A stretch of DNA of 64,000 bases. Origin: Candidatus Poribacteria bacterium. Lineage in GTDB: Bacteria > Poribacteria > WGA-4E > WGA-3G. The notes beneath the pieces are model-generated. The model saw only the letters and a program-made list of their open reading frames with translations, had not been told where the DNA came from and ran no database searches. The stretch is taken from NCBI GenBank assembly GCA_028820845.1, contig JAPPII010000114.1:86026-150025 (forward strand), given 5' to 3'. Numbering within the stretch: position 1 is the first letter of the stretch; every line of letters begins with the position of its first letter. Positions 8,432-18,565 of this stretch are shown one piece after another. The translations under genes were made by a program, and so were the position numbers.

Positions 8432-11400
8432 CTAATCCGCTGGTGCCGGGACGGGCTCGAGTTGCCCTGTTGCCGGTTCGTCTGTTCCTTCCGTTCTACC
8501 GCGTTCATGGAATTCTGCTCGGATATCGACGCTGAACGTCCGCCAAATCAGAAGTTGTTTCCGCAATAGATTGAGGAAACGTCGGTTCACACGTTTCCAA
8601 GAGGCGATCTCGCCGCTCTCACGATGCACATCCAGTGTAATCTTATAGAGATCTTCCTCTTCTCCACCTACGGGCGATGTAACGAACTGGATGGATTGGC
8701 TTACACCTAAATCATAAGGTGCTAACCATACCATCATACTAATCTGATAGGCGTCTTCACCTTCAGATTCTACAGTGCTGAAGGCGACTTGGTCGGTATA
8801 GAAATCACTGGCGGATTCATCAGCATGTGCCTCGAAGTAGTCGCGCATGAATACGTTCAAGCCGAGTGACTCCTCTTCAAGGACAGTGAAGGGGAGGTTA
8901 AAATGCCAGACATCACCTTCGGGTTCTGGGAGTTTCCATTTACGTTCAATATCGGGAACTGCCATACGTGAGGCTTTGATTGCCGGATATAGGGTACTCA
9001 GTAGAACGACAATCATGACGATAATCGTTGCAACGACAGTCGACATTGAGGAATAGTTGAGGGTCAACCCGGCGAGCCATCCGAAGTTTACGAGGGTTGT
9101 TGCGATGGCTTGTCCCATGAGATATCCGAGCACTGCGCCGACGATAGCGTATACACACGCCTCTGCGAGGAATAGGAAGGCAATATGTACGGGCGCGAGT
9201 CCGACGGAACTATAGATACTGATTTCTCGGACGCGCTCATAGACTGCCCCAAGCATGGTGTTGAGCACGATAAGCGCAGCGATGAGAATCGGTACGAATA
9301 GATTGCCCATCCCGCTGAAACTTGTCATTCCAATACTGCTGTAGAGATATGTGTCTTTATCACGACCGACGAAGAAGTCAAGAGCAATACGGTTCATGAG
9401 GGGTGCCATGATAAGGTCCAGCTTATCAACCGCACCTAACAATTCTGGGTCATCCGTTTGTGGTTCCATGTTGACAGCGACGCTTCGGAGCGTGCCACCT
9501 TGGTTCATAACCACCTCGTAGGGCAGGATAGCAACGCTATCCGGCGTGAGGTGGAGATACTTTTGTAACTCGCCTTCCAGCGTTTCATCGCCGGTTGCCC
9601 CACGACTGCGTTGCTGTTGCATCAATTGATAGTCAACAGGTGTGAGTTCTTCGCCGTCGTTGTCTGTAAGGTCCTTGAAACCGATACCCAGGACGCCGAC
9701 AACGGTAAAGTCTGCACCATAGACAGAGACAGTTGCCTTGCCCATATCGCTTTCGGTGATTTTCAACAATTCCGCCATTCCTTTGGGTAGCACGATAGCA
9801 TAGGGCCATTCTGTTGGCCACTCCCCAGCGTCAGCGGGGTTGAACCACTTTCCATATTGAAGGTATCTATTGATACCACTGACCTCCGGTTCTGCTTCGT
9901 TCATGCCGACAAGCATATTCGCAGCAAAAGTTAGTGCCTCACCCGTAAGTGCATGGGTAGGAGGCGAGGGATCCGCAGGATTCGCTGTGCGTGTGAGTTG
10001 AACAAAGGATTGGTCTCCGGTACCAGAGGATTGGTACCAGGCTCGCGGTGCGACAGAATTCCGAACAATGACGATGGATTCTTCGTCTACTTTTTCGATA
10101 AAGCCATCTTGTTCTAAAGTCGCTATCTCTTCCGCAACATTGATCGGTTGTTGTCCCTGCTTGACCAGGATTTCGTTTTTGCGTGCCAGCAGCCGTTCCA
10201 GAGCGGTGAGTGTGATTTGCGTCTTCTGCATGTCGTTCAGAACAGAGGTAAGCACGGGTTCTTCTAACGGACGCCAGTATTGGTCTCGGATGAGAAGTCC
10301 TGTATAGCGAGGCGTTACCTGTGGGAGACTCGTTCTATTCGGATGCATGAACGTCCGCACAGAGGTAAACGAGATGACAGTGAAGGTAAGGATTACCAAT
10401 GTGCAGCAGGTTAGGATTGTCCGTCCTTTCCGTTTTCGCATGTTGGAGATCCCCAAACTAAACGCTGCGGCACTCGCGCTTAACCGTCCGACATCTGCTT
10501 TGTAAACCTTGCTTCCCTCCTGCCGAATCTTTTCAAGTTGTTCCTCGAATTTTCGGACAATGATACTGATGACAATAACTGTCAAGGCAAGCACAACGAA
10601 TGCAATGAGAATAATCACAGGTGTCGTTGTGATCTGGAATGCGGGATGGACCTGGCTGAGGAAGAAGAAGACGAGTAAAAAGATCCCGAATGAGCCTAAA
10701 ATCTGTTTGTGGATATTCGGGAAACCGAAGATGAGCCGTTCCATAAAGTAAGCGAACGGCATTAACAAGGCGAGATAGAACATCACACCGTTGACAACAT
10801 CGTTTCCGGTCTGTTTGACATCAGGATATGCGCGTGATTCGTAGCCCCATGCCGCGCGCGCCAACTTGAGTGCTTGCTGGTAGTCATTTTGTAGCAGTTC
10901 CGTCTCGGCGCGTGCAAGATACTCGTTCGCAAATTGATGGAGTTTGTCAAGCCGATCACTGGAGATACCGAACCGTTTGTAGAGTTGTGATCGGTTTTCG
11001 TCGAGCCACCACATATCTCGGACAACGACGTACGGCGTAAGACGAATCCGGCCGTTCTCACGGACAACAAATCCTTCGCCGGTATAGAGCGTCGGATTTT
11101 TCATACCGCTTTTTGTGGCTTTGATAAGTAAGAGACGTTTACCGATTTGCCCATAAGCCATTCCGACCTTGATACGAGTATTCGGTTCGCTGTAAACGAG
11201 GGCAATCGGTTCGGCTGCAGAGACACCTTCCTGCTGCCACGGTTTTGACATCCCATATTTTTCTGGCGCGCTATCGGTGAGTGCATCGTAGACTTCAAGT
11301 TCCCGGAGGGTTCGCAGATACCGTTGATCGACGAGATCGTAGATAGTTGTGGATACGCACGGGAATGTGACGACCCGACACCCACGTCTGCGGGTATTGA

Positions 11401-14400
11401 TCGGGATTTTATTGGGAAGCAGTTCCGCGCCGTAGTTCCCTAAATCAGGCGCATAGACGATGTCCCCAGAGTCTGGGTCAAGGATATAGGCTTCGACTTC
11501 TTGCACACCCCTGAGACGCCGGGTGGCTCTACCTTCCATGGCTAACCCGGCAACTTCAAAGTTGCCTTTATTATCACCCATAACAAACAGGTCTCCACGG
11601 ACACCCATCATGGTTTTATGCTTTCTGCGGAGCGTCAAGATTGGATAGGGGACCGGTTTATTGGGGAGTGCGGATTCACGAGCATCAAATTCAACGACGT
11701 CGCCGAAGAGGTTACAGTAGAAATTTCCGACGCGTGCGGCGGTTGGCATTTCTTCATCGCGGAGTGCTTGGATAAGCAAGGATGCAAGCGTCTGTGCTTG
11801 TTGATGGAGGTTGCCGCCTTCGCGTAGATCGACCCGCTCAATTGTATCAAGTGGTGTGTCGGTTAGAACGCGTGCGTCTTCGATAGTTGCGAAAGCGATA
11901 CCTGTTTTTCCGACGAGCGTTGCGACTTCGCTGTCAAAAGCGATCTTACCTGGGATGTAGGTTTTCCAAGTTTTTCCACCACTTGCGGAGATAGCATTAA
12001 CGAAGTTTGAATCGCCGCCGAGACCCGCGATTGAAATGAGGGTTTTAATGTCCTCAATTTCGTCATCAGAGAAGGTTTCTGGGTCCTCGTGTCGTAGGCG
12101 GAGCATCGCGTCCAGCTGCTCGCGCGTTCGGATATTATTCTTCCGATTTTTCTTTGCTGTGCGGACATCGTTTCGGATGAAACGTTCAACCTCTTTGCGG
12201 ATATAGTCCATATCCTTGAGCATGTCTTCGGAGGGTTCACCTTGGTTGCGCCACTGCTCGAACTGCATCTTCATTAAGCGACTCACACCGCTGAGTCCTG
12301 TGAGTTTGCTGAAATGGGAGCTGAGCAGTGTTTCAAGGGTTTTTCCTTCAAGAGTGGATTTATCGGAGATACCGCCAGCCACTGTCCATTGGCGTGCCAT
12401 GACGGCTTGTCGGATCTGGTCATCTGTCCACTGCCAGAGTTTCCGGACACGGACCCCAAAATCGGCATCCTCTGCATAGGATGCGAGTTGGTTGCCGATA
12501 CTTGCAAACTCTCGGCGCAGAACGAATTCAGGCTGTTGGTCATAGAACCATCCTTTGTTGAACACACCAAACTGATCCGATTGAGAGGAGAGGTCGATGC
12601 TAATATAGAGAGAGGTGTAGTAGCGATTGAAGAGGTCTTGAAGTGCAATAGCGGCTTCAATCTGTCCAAGTTTCCGATTATATTCTCCGGTATCGATGCG
12701 GAGCATCTTTTCAATACGACTCTGAATGTTACGGAATCGCGCGTTTCGGAGGGTTAGCATATTATCGCGCAGTAGGGTCTTCGTCTCTGTATCAAGGTCG
12801 GTATCTAAAGTAGATAGCCGGCCTATGAGATTTTCAAGTGCGATTATGTCTGTTTCCGAGCGTCTTTTGACGGTCGTCAAGAGTTCTGCTTCCGTGATGT
12901 GTGATGCGATGTGGGCGCGTAACTTGAGAGCCTGCTCTGCTTCAGTGTCTGAAAGATAGTTTTCCAAGATGAGTTTTTCTTCCTCTAAGTATTCTCTTCC
13001 AAGCGTCTCAGCAGTTGCCATCAAGTTTTGAATGCGAGTGCGCTCCAAGCGAGCGTTTCGGAGTCCGATTTCAAAAATGCTCTGCTTGTCTTTGAGCAAG
13101 TCAGTGATCAGGACAGCGGCATCCGTGATGTCTTCAGATTCCGTTAGGCGTTGTCGGAGTTGTGTGTCAATGGTGTTCAAGCGTTCGATACCGGCTTTAG
13201 AGAGGAATTTTCCGCTGTAGAGTAGCATGTTGGTATCTTGTTGCGACGTAGGTGTTTCCTTGAGTTTCCGGATACTCGCCTTAATCTGATCTTCAGCAGC
13301 CTTGCTATCAGGGATTTGCGCTAAGATTTTTTCAAGAAGTTGAGATTCCGTTTGGATGGCGACCTCAAGGGAGTTGTCGGTTTCGCGCAAGACCTTCCGT
13401 GCCTGTTTCGCGTCATTGAGTCCATGTAAATCGAGGTGCCGGTCCATGATTTTTTCGGGAGTCCACATGAGGGCGAATTTGCGTTTATCGCTCATCTCCC
13501 AGTCTGCGAGTGTTTTGTTTAGCATCTCAATGTCAGGGACCAACTCTTCGGGCAGATCACTTGGGACCGGAATTTCCCACCCTGAACCTTCTTGTACAGG
13601 AATCAGGTAGGCATCGTTTGGATGTGTAGCGTATTCGTCGGTTGCGCCGGTTTCTATGGCACGAATGAGTTTCGCTACAGCCCATGTATCAAGGCGGGCG
13701 ATCGGCAGTCCAAGCGTTTCAATTAATTCACGTTGTGCCGTGCGGCTTGTGTTTAGCGCAACAGCACGAACATCGGCTAACTCCTTGACGATGTCTCGCA
13801 GGAAATGCGTTGTTTGTAGTGCTTCCTTCTTTGAGCGAGCGAGGTTTGCCAATAATATGCTCTTCTCTTCACCAGTGAATTCTTGTTTTTCTCGTTTCCG
13901 ATTCTTATCTGCTTGCTTCTTTTGACGTTCCGAGAAGTCGCGTTGTTGGTTCGTGAGAGTTTCGATCTCGGAGCGGGTTTCTGCCAAGCCATCTAAGGTG
14001 GTCGTCAGAGATTCGAGGTCAGATTTTACGTTATAGATGCCGTGGAAGAAGTCAGAGGGGAGATCGACTAAGACGCTCCGGTCAATTGAGAGCAGGAGTC
14101 TTCTCCCTAATTCTTCAAATTCAATAACATCCGTGGACAGTCCGCGGCGTAGCCCGTGCATTGTTGGTGTCCCCGGAGAGTCCGTGTCACTACCGACAAT
14201 ATCCTGCCCGATGCCTTCCATAAATGCTCGCATGCCCGCGAGTCCTTGAAAATGTCCGTCAACTGCGACAAACAGCACAGAGTATCCTGGACGGTATTCG
14301 GGGAGGCTAAAGAGCCTTGCGACTTCCATGAGAGTGGCAACACCGCAAGTTGGATCTGCCCCAGGTGCCATAGCAGGCACAATGGACATGGAATCATAGT

Positions 14401-15787
14401 AAGCAGTAAGGACGATGAGTTCATCGCGTAGCGATGGGTCGCCACCTTCCAAAAAACCGCGTATATTCTGACCGACCCGACGTTCCCATGTCATCTTTCC
14501 TCTGACGCGGGCGTTTACCTGATTTCCTGCGTTGTTTTCTTCTTCGAGTAAGTTAGTGAGAAAATCCGCATCTGCTTTGGAGATCCAGAATCGTGGTATG
14601 TTAGCGGGAACTGTACCGAATTTGTTCTCCGCTTCACCTCGGATGGTTGTTTCAGGTTCAATGAAGATAATAGCAGTGCCACCGAGCATTGTTGCGTTAA
14701 TATAGCGGGTACTGGAGTTGAAATCGAGGAGAGCTATGGCCCCTTTTGGTATGAAGATGTGTGCTTCGCTGGCGGCGACGAATTCACCAGATTCATCGAT
14801 TTGCCCGTCTTGGTTATTGTCAATACCGTCGGTGGCATCGCCTGGGATTTCGTCTGTCCAACCATCGGCATCGTTGTCGATCCCGTCTGTTGCCCATCCA
14901 AGAATCTCAGAGAGCAGTGGAATTTCGCCGTATTCATCAATAGTACCGTCTTCATCGTTGTCAATGCCATCGGATGCTTTTTGCAGATGTTCGTTGAGTA
15001 CATCGTCAGTGATGCTGGCTTCCGTGATACGGTAACGCCGAGCAAGCGATGTGAGGGTATCTCCGTCTTGGAGTTTGTACCAGAATCCCCCGATGTTAGT
15101 GCCGTTGAAGTCAGCGAGTTCGCCATCGTCGCCGTAAAGGAGAGGACCGGATAAGCCGCCGGTTGGAATGTATACACTGTTCCCTTCTACAACAGGGGAT
15201 GGCAGGAATTTATTTCGTTCATCTGTGAGGATAACTTCTTCGGAGACTTGGTAGCTTGCGGCGATGTCTTGGAGTGTTTCGTCTGCCAAGACAGTATGCT
15301 TAATTCCATCTGCTAATAGGGAGGTTCGGACGAGATTTGGCCAAAGTGGAGTGAGTTTGAAACTATGTAGGACAGTACCGTCTGGTGAGACTATCTCAAT
15401 GACGCTATCGCCGTGATCGATCGGCACAGTAACTGGGAACTCTCGACTTTCTACGTTTTGCAAACCGATTTCGACAAATCGGTCAAAAATGTACTTGCTG
15501 CCACTTGCGGCTTGTGGGTAACCTGTTACGCGGCTCTCTAAACTTGACAGGCGTGCGATATCCTTCCGAATGTTGCCAATGGACAGATCATCTCGAATTT
15601 GGATGGCTGCGGTTTGCCTACCGGTGCTGGAAACCGTTTGCGTGTATGCGATATTGCAGAGTCCACTGATGAGTAAAATAGAAAGACAAAGCATTAAGAC
15701 ACGGCTTGCCCATATATGTTGTGCAGTTAGATTTGCTATGGCACTGAAACGTCTTGAATCGTGCTTGCTCCTACTATGGATTTTCAT
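8432..15787 (-). CDS. Giant FtsX/MacB-type permease with degenerate M28 peptidase, LysM and Ca-loop repeats
   Basis: The frame opens at 15853, but ATG 15787 has GGTGGGAG about 10 bases upstream and leads directly into a hydrophobic N-terminus, so I place the start there (about 2451 residues). In numbering from 15853 the order is: signal/anchor about 45-70; M28 N-terminal segment (SRVTGYP) about 100-145; LysM-like about 185-230; a second LysM-like unit split by three DGIDN-DGxxDE loops (about 290-355); M28 core about 480-545; long coiled coil 590-1400; four membrane segments about 1685-1830; periplasmic domain; three FtsX segments about 2180-2300 (GAVYERVREISIYSSVG); C-terminal beta-rich domain. 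M28 metal ligands appear lost. No ABC ATPase lies beside it. It probably spans cell wall and membrane as a mechanotransmitter or scaffold. Confidence 0.85.
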   Translation of the reverse strand: MKIHSRSKHDSRRFSAIANLTAQHIWASRVLMLCLSILLISGLCNIAYTQTVSSTGRQTAAIQIRDDLSIGNIRKDIARLSSLESRVTGYPQAASGSKYIFDRFVEIGLQNVESREFPVTVPIDHGDSVIEIVSPDGTVLHSFKLTPLWPNLVRTSLLADGIKHTVLADETLQDIAASYQVSEEVILTDERNKFLPSPVVEGNSVYIPTGGLSGPLLYGDDGELADFNGTNIGGFWYKLQDGDTLTSLARRYRITEASITDDVLNEHLQKASDGIDNDEDGTIDEYGEIPLLSEILGWATDGIDNDADGWTDEIPGDATDGIDNNQDGQIDESGEFVAASEAHIFIPKGAIALLDFNSSTRYINATMLGGTAIIFIEPETTIRGEAENKFGTVPANIPRFWISKADADFLTNLLEEENNAGNQVNARVRGKMTWERRVGQNIRGFLEGGDPSLRDELIVLTAYYDSMSIVPAMAPGADPTCGVATLMEVARLFSLPEYRPGYSVLFVAVDGHFQGLAGMRAFMEGIGQDIVGSDTDSPGTPTMHGLRRGLSTDVIEFEELGRRLLLSIDRSVLVDLPSDFFHGIYNVKSDLESLTTTLDGLAETRSEIETLTNQQRDFSERQKKQADKNRKREKQEFTGEEKSILLANLARSKKEALQTTHFLRDIVKELADVRAVALNTSRTAQRELIETLGLPIARLDTWAVAKLIRAIETGATDEYATHPNDAYLIPVQEGSGWEIPVPSDLPEELVPDIEMLNKTLADWEMSDKRKFALMWTPEKIMDRHLDLHGLNDAKQARKVLRETDNSLEVAIQTESQLLEKILAQIPDSKAAEDQIKASIRKLKETPTSQQDTNMLLYSGKFLSKAGIERLNTIDTQLRQRLTESEDITDAAVLITDLLKDKQSIFEIGLRNARLERTRIQNLMATAETLGREYLEEEKLILENYLSDTEAEQALKLRAHIASHITEAELLTTVKRRSETDIIALENLIGRLSTLDTDLDTETKTLLRDNMLTLRNARFRNIQSRIEKMLRIDTGEYNRKLGQIEAAIALQDLFNRYYTSLYISIDLSSQSDQFGVFNKGWFYDQQPEFVLRREFASIGNQLASYAEDADFGVRVRKLWQWTDDQIRQAVMARQWTVAGGISDKSTLEGKTLETLLSSHFSKLTGLSGVSRLMKMQFEQWRNQGEPSEDMLKDMDYIRKEVERFIRNDVRTAKKNRKNNIRTREQLDAMLRLRHEDPETFSDDEIEDIKTLISIAGLGGDSNFVNAISASGGKTWKTYIPGKIAFDSEVATLVGKTGIAFATIEDARVLTDTPLDTIERVDLREGGNLHQQAQTLASLLIQALRDEEMPTAARVGNFYCNLFGDVVEFDARESALPNKPVPYPILTLRRKHKTMMGVRGDLFVMGDNKGNFEVAGLAMEGRATRRLRGVQEVEAYILDPDSGDIVYAPDLGNYGAELLPNKIPINTRRRGCRVVTFPCVSTTIYDLVDQRYLRTLRELEVYDALTDSAPEKYGMSKPWQQEGVSAAEPIALVYSEPNTRIKVGMAYGQIGKRLLLIKATKSGMKNPTLYTGEGFVVRENGRIRLTPYVVVRDMWWLDENRSQLYKRFGISSDRLDKLHQFANEYLARAETELLQNDYQQALKLARAAWGYESRAYPDVKQTGNDVVNGVMFYLALLMPFAYFMERLIFGFPNIHKQILGSFGIFLLVFFFLSQVHPAFQITTTPVIILIAFVVLALTVIVISIIVRKFEEQLEKIRQEGSKVYKADVGRLSASAAAFSLGISNMRKRKGRTILTCCTLVILTFTVISFTSVRTFMHPNRTSLPQVTPRYTGLLIRDQYWRPLEEPVLTSVLNDMQKTQITLTALERLLARKNEILVKQGQQPINVAEEIATLEQDGFIEKVDEESIVIVRNSVAPRAWYQSSGTGDQSFVQLTRTANPADPSPPTHALTGEALTFAANMLVGMNEAEPEVSGINRYLQYGKWFNPADAGEWPTEWPYAIVLPKGMAELLKITESDMGKATVSVYGADFTVVGVLGIGFKDLTDNDGEELTPVDYQLMQQQRSRGATGDETLEGELQKYLHLTPDSVAILPYEVVMNQGGTLRSVAVNMEPQTDDPELLGAVDKLDLIMAPLMNRIALDFFVGRDKDTYLYSSIGMTSFSGMGNLFVPILIAALIVLNTMLGAVYERVREISIYSSVGLAPVHIAFLFLAEACVYAIVGAVLGYLMGQAIATTLVNFGWLAGLTLNYSSMSTVVATIIVMIVVLLSTLYPAIKASRMAVPDIERKWKLPEPEGDVWHFNLPFTVLEEESLGLNVFMRDYFEAHADESASDFYTDQVAFSTVESEGEDAYQISMMVWLAPYDLGVSQSIQFVTSPVGGEEEDLYKITLDVHRESGEIASWKRVNRRFLNLLRKQLLIWRTFSVDIRAEFHERGRTEGTDEPATGQLEPVPAPAD

Positions 15788-16171
15788 GTTGTAAAGTCTC
15801 CCACCTCTCTCATGTATTTCGTGTTTTATTCTCACGGCGCGAAAGATACCCATAAAAAGCGTGGCGCGTAAAAACCATGCCGACGCTCATCTTAGAAAAT
15901 AGAATGCGGCTTACGTATTTTTTAGCAAGTTTCTTCTGAACAGAGACCTGCGAATGTTGTGTTAAATAAGGTGTAATAGAGATATTTTATACTATTACTG
16001 CAATTTTTGTCAAATTAAAATTTGCATTTAAGGCTTTTTTAGGTTAAAATATATTTCACGTTTTGCTTCTTATTGAAGTGGAATGCTCCTAAATCTAAAT
16101 ATCTATGCTCTAAAATTATAGGAAATCAATCGCAATACGGTGCTTCTCGTAAATGCTAAAAGGAGTCAAAC
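15788..16171. other. Divergent intergenic region
   Basis: This AT-rich gap separates the giant permease gene (minus) from the XRE gene (plus). It contains the permease ribosome binding site and the candidate promoter at 16022-16050. I see no coding or RNA gene in it. Confidence 0.6.
16022..16050 (+). promoter_or_regulatory. Candidate promoter of the XRE regulator
   Basis: TTGCAT (16022-16027) and TAAAAT (16045-16050) are 17 bases apart, about 120 bases upstream of the GTG start. The -10 match is 5/6 and the -35 match is weak. Confidence 0.35.
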
Positions 16172-16573
16172 GTGAACAAGGGATCAAAAAAATCAGAGAA
16201 GGTTGATAAAGTCGTCTCACGCATAAAGTTGCGTCGTAGTGAATTGAAAATGACACAAACCGAACTCGCTAACGTCGCGAATTTAACACCAGCTGCGATC
16301 TCGCAATTTGAATCGGGAACCCGTAAACCTTCGTTTAATACGCTTGCAAGTCTCTCCGATGCTCTAAAGGTGACCACTGATTATTTACTTGGAAAGGAAG
16401 AGAGGCGTTACGAAGATCTCTTAGCCGATCCAAAGGTAAGTGCCATGTTTAGGGGTATGATGGAATTTACTGAGAAAGATAAAGATACACTCTACGAATT
16501 TTATGAGTTTCTCAAGACGAAAGCGGAAGCGGCGAAGGTGGCAGGAAAAAAAACGGGTTTGGATTCAAAGTAG
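16172..16573 (+). CDS. XRE-family transcriptional regulator
   Basis: This 133-residue protein has a classic HTH_3 domain at about 17-72 (RIKLRRSELKMTQTELA ... ISQFESGTRKPS), followed by the usual TTDYLLG linker and a helical C-terminus of about 55 residues. It should bind DNA as a dimer and repress or activate nearby genes. The start is GTG 16172 with AGGAG six bases upstream. It stands alone on the plus strand between two minus-strand clusters, so its target could be its own promoter or the divergent giant permease gene. A Lys-rich C-terminus is visible. Confidence 0.88.
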   Translation: MNKGSKKSEKVDKVVSRIKLRRSELKMTQTELANVANLTPAAISQFESGTRKPSFNTLASLSDALKVTTDYLLGKEERRYEDLLADPKVSAMFRGMMEFTEKDKDTLYEFYEFLKTKAEAAKVAGKKTGLDSK

Positions 16574-16640
16574 CAGGTTTGGTATTCAACCGATTCAGTC
16601 CCAGTGTAGCGTTTGACATTTGAAAAAGGTTTATGTCTCT

Positions 16641-17684
16641 TTATGGGCATAGACAAACTTTACCGAAATTTTGACGGTTTTCCAACAATAGATGTGCTTG
16701 ACGCGCCTCATGAAGCGGTAAGACCCGATCTATAATAGGTTGGAGTTTCCCTTGTCCGGCAAGATGGATAAGTGTTCGCAGTTCAGCGACTGTGCCAAGT
16801 GCAGCACCCATCACAGTCAACTCCTTCTGATACATCTTTCGGATATTAATTGTCCCGATATTGCCTGTTGTTACCCCACACGAGACCAACCTTCCATTTT
16901 TAGCCAGACTTGCGATGCTCTGCTCCCATGTTGCAGCACCGACGTGTTCAAGTACAACATCCACCCCTCGTCCTTCCGTTACATTGAGTACCACCTCCGA
17001 AAAATCTGTATCTTTGTAGTTAATTGTAACATCTGCGCCCATCTGTCGGGCGCGTTCAAGTTTCTCATCACTGCTCGCTGTAGCAAAAACTCTGGCACCG
17101 GTTAGTTTTGCGATTTGTAGCCCGGCACTCCCGACCCCACCACCTATGCCGAGAATTAGAATATCGTCCTCGGGGCGAAGTTGGGCGCGCGTCATTAGCA
17201 TGTGCCATGCTGTGAGATACGCAATCGGCATTGCAGCGGCACTAACAAACAAAAGTTCATCTGGCATCCGAATAGCGTTTTGTACGGGTGCTTTTACGTA
17301 TTCTGCGTATCCGCCGTTTGTTTGAAAGCCGATAAGTTCTTGTGTATCGCACAAGTTTTCGGCACCGCGATGGCAGTCGCTACAAACACCACATGGAATA
17401 CAGGGCGCGAGGACGATTCTATCGCCGACTGAAACGCCGCGGACTGCGGCACCGATCTCGGCGATTGTTCCAGCGATGTCGGATCCGAGTATGTGTGGGG
17501 TGTCGCCTCGCCGGAGTTTTGCTGCTATCTCCGGTCGATTCCGTCGTGCGTGAAGGTCCAAATAGTTCACGGCACAGGCTTCGACTTTAACCAGTACTTC
17601 GTTAGTATCAAGCGTTGGCTTAGGAACGTCTATATATTGAAGCACTTCAGTACTTCCTTGTTCTGAGAAGGCGACTGCTTTCAT
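16641..17684 (-). CDS. Zinc-type MDR-superfamily alcohol dehydrogenase/quinone reductase
   Basis: This 347-residue medium-chain dehydrogenase/reductase has the GroES-like N-terminus, GSDIAGTI and GDRIVLAP. A structural-zinc cluster with four Cys (CxxCxxC then C eight residues later, CIPCGVCSDC...LC) is followed by the Rossmann motif GIGGGVGSAG. The catalytic zinc ligands are not obvious, so a quinone-oxidoreductase-like role is possible. It probably oxidises or reduces a small carbonyl substrate with NAD(P)H. No clear Shine-Dalgarno precedes ATG 17684. It lies downstream of the PhyH gene in the same direction (67-bp gap). Confidence 0.85.
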   Translation of the reverse strand: MKAVAFSEQGSTEVLQYIDVPKPTLDTNEVLVKVEACAVNYLDLHARRNRPEIAAKLRRGDTPHILGSDIAGTIAEIGAAVRGVSVGDRIVLAPCIPCGVCSDCHRGAENLCDTQELIGFQTNGGYAEYVKAPVQNAIRMPDELLFVSAAAMPIAYLTAWHMLMTRAQLRPEDDILILGIGGGVGSAGLQIAKLTGARVFATASSDEKLERARQMGADVTINYKDTDFSEVVLNVTEGRGVDVVLEHVGAATWEQSIASLAKNGRLVSCGVTTGNIGTINIRKMYQKELTVMGAALGTVAELRTLIHLAGQGKLQPIIDRVLPLHEARQAHLLLENRQNFGKVCLCP

Positions 17685-17751
17685 AGGGGATGTCGTTTGG
17701 CTGTTCGCGATTAACAGTTGTTTGTTTGCTATCTGCTAACTGCGAAGCACC

Positions 17752-18561
17752 CTAACCGTAGGCACCGTGATTGAGGAATCCGAGTAATCGCCGTAAACGC
17801 GGGCTCGCTTTCTTGTAGACGGAATTCGGCATATTGTAGTTCATGAATGGGTAATATTTATGTCCAACGAGTCGGCGGGCATAGGTTACCTGCGTAATAT
17901 ATCGGGTGCGCTGGCTTTGGTTTGGACCGCCGCGATGCCATACCTGATTGTTGAACATAATAACGCTTCCGGCGTTTCCGAGGTTATACTGAATTTTTTC
18001 TTCCCACTCCGTTCCCTCTATCGGATTCGGTGGCGATGCGCCAAAGAGATGGGACCCTGGGACAACTTCTGTGCCGCCGTGTTCGATTTCGGTGACATCG
18101 GTTAGGTAGTAATTCGCCGTAAAGAGTAGTACCGGCAGCCGGACGTTCTTTGGCGGTTCACCTTCTGTTACGATATAGTGCGGTGCGTCATCTTGATGCC
18201 AGGACGTGATACCGCCACCGGGATAGGTCTGGAACGAATTGTTGTGAATGACGTGGCAGTTTTCCGCGACGAGTGCTTCAGCAAAAGAGACGATAGGCTC
18301 AAGATCGAAGAGTCGGCGGTTGGCTTCACTGTGTTCAAACATCCTGTGGCTTAAATGCATACGACCTGCTGGACTTCCGCTGTTCAAGCCATTGGGGTTG
18401 TTTTCGAGTGCCCATTCTAAGTCCTGTCGAAGTTGCGTGCACAAGTCGGGAGGCAAAACGTTTTGCAGAAACAGGCAGCCTTTTTGGTGGAAGGTTTCCA
18501 CCCACTCCTGAATTTGTGTTTCCCTGGCAACCTGACCTGCTAAGTAGGTTGTTTGTTCCAT
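17752..18561 (-). CDS. Phytanoyl-CoA dioxygenase (PhyH) family protein
   Basis: This is a 269-residue Fe(II)/2-oxoglutarate oxygenase-like protein. The metal-binding HxD is visible in WHQDDAPHY, and the distal His with the 2-oxoglutarate Arg in VWHRGGPNQSQRTRYI. The substrate is unknown; bacterial members act on varied small molecules. ATG 18561 is preceded by GGAGG, which lies inside the last codons of the upstream restriction endonuclease gene (4-bp gap). The two are therefore probably co-transcribed, although their roles look unrelated. Confidence 0.88.
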   Translation of the reverse strand: MEQTTYLAGQVARETQIQEWVETFHQKGCLFLQNVLPPDLCTQLRQDLEWALENNPNGLNSGSPAGRMHLSHRMFEHSEANRRLFDLEPIVSFAEALVAENCHVIHNNSFQTYPGGGITSWHQDDAPHYIVTEGEPPKNVRLPVLLFTANYYLTDVTEIEHGGTEVVPGSHLFGASPPNPIEGTEWEEKIQYNLGNAGSVIMFNNQVWHRGGPNQSQRTRYITQVTYARRLVGHKYYPFMNYNMPNSVYKKASPRLRRLLGFLNHGAYG

Positions 18562-18565
18562 TATT

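Noticed and set aside
14734..15177. Long open frames overlapping the giant permease gene in other frames and on the other strand
   Set aside because: They follow from the repetitive Asp/Gly codons of the Ca-loop region and show no ribosome binding site or domain.
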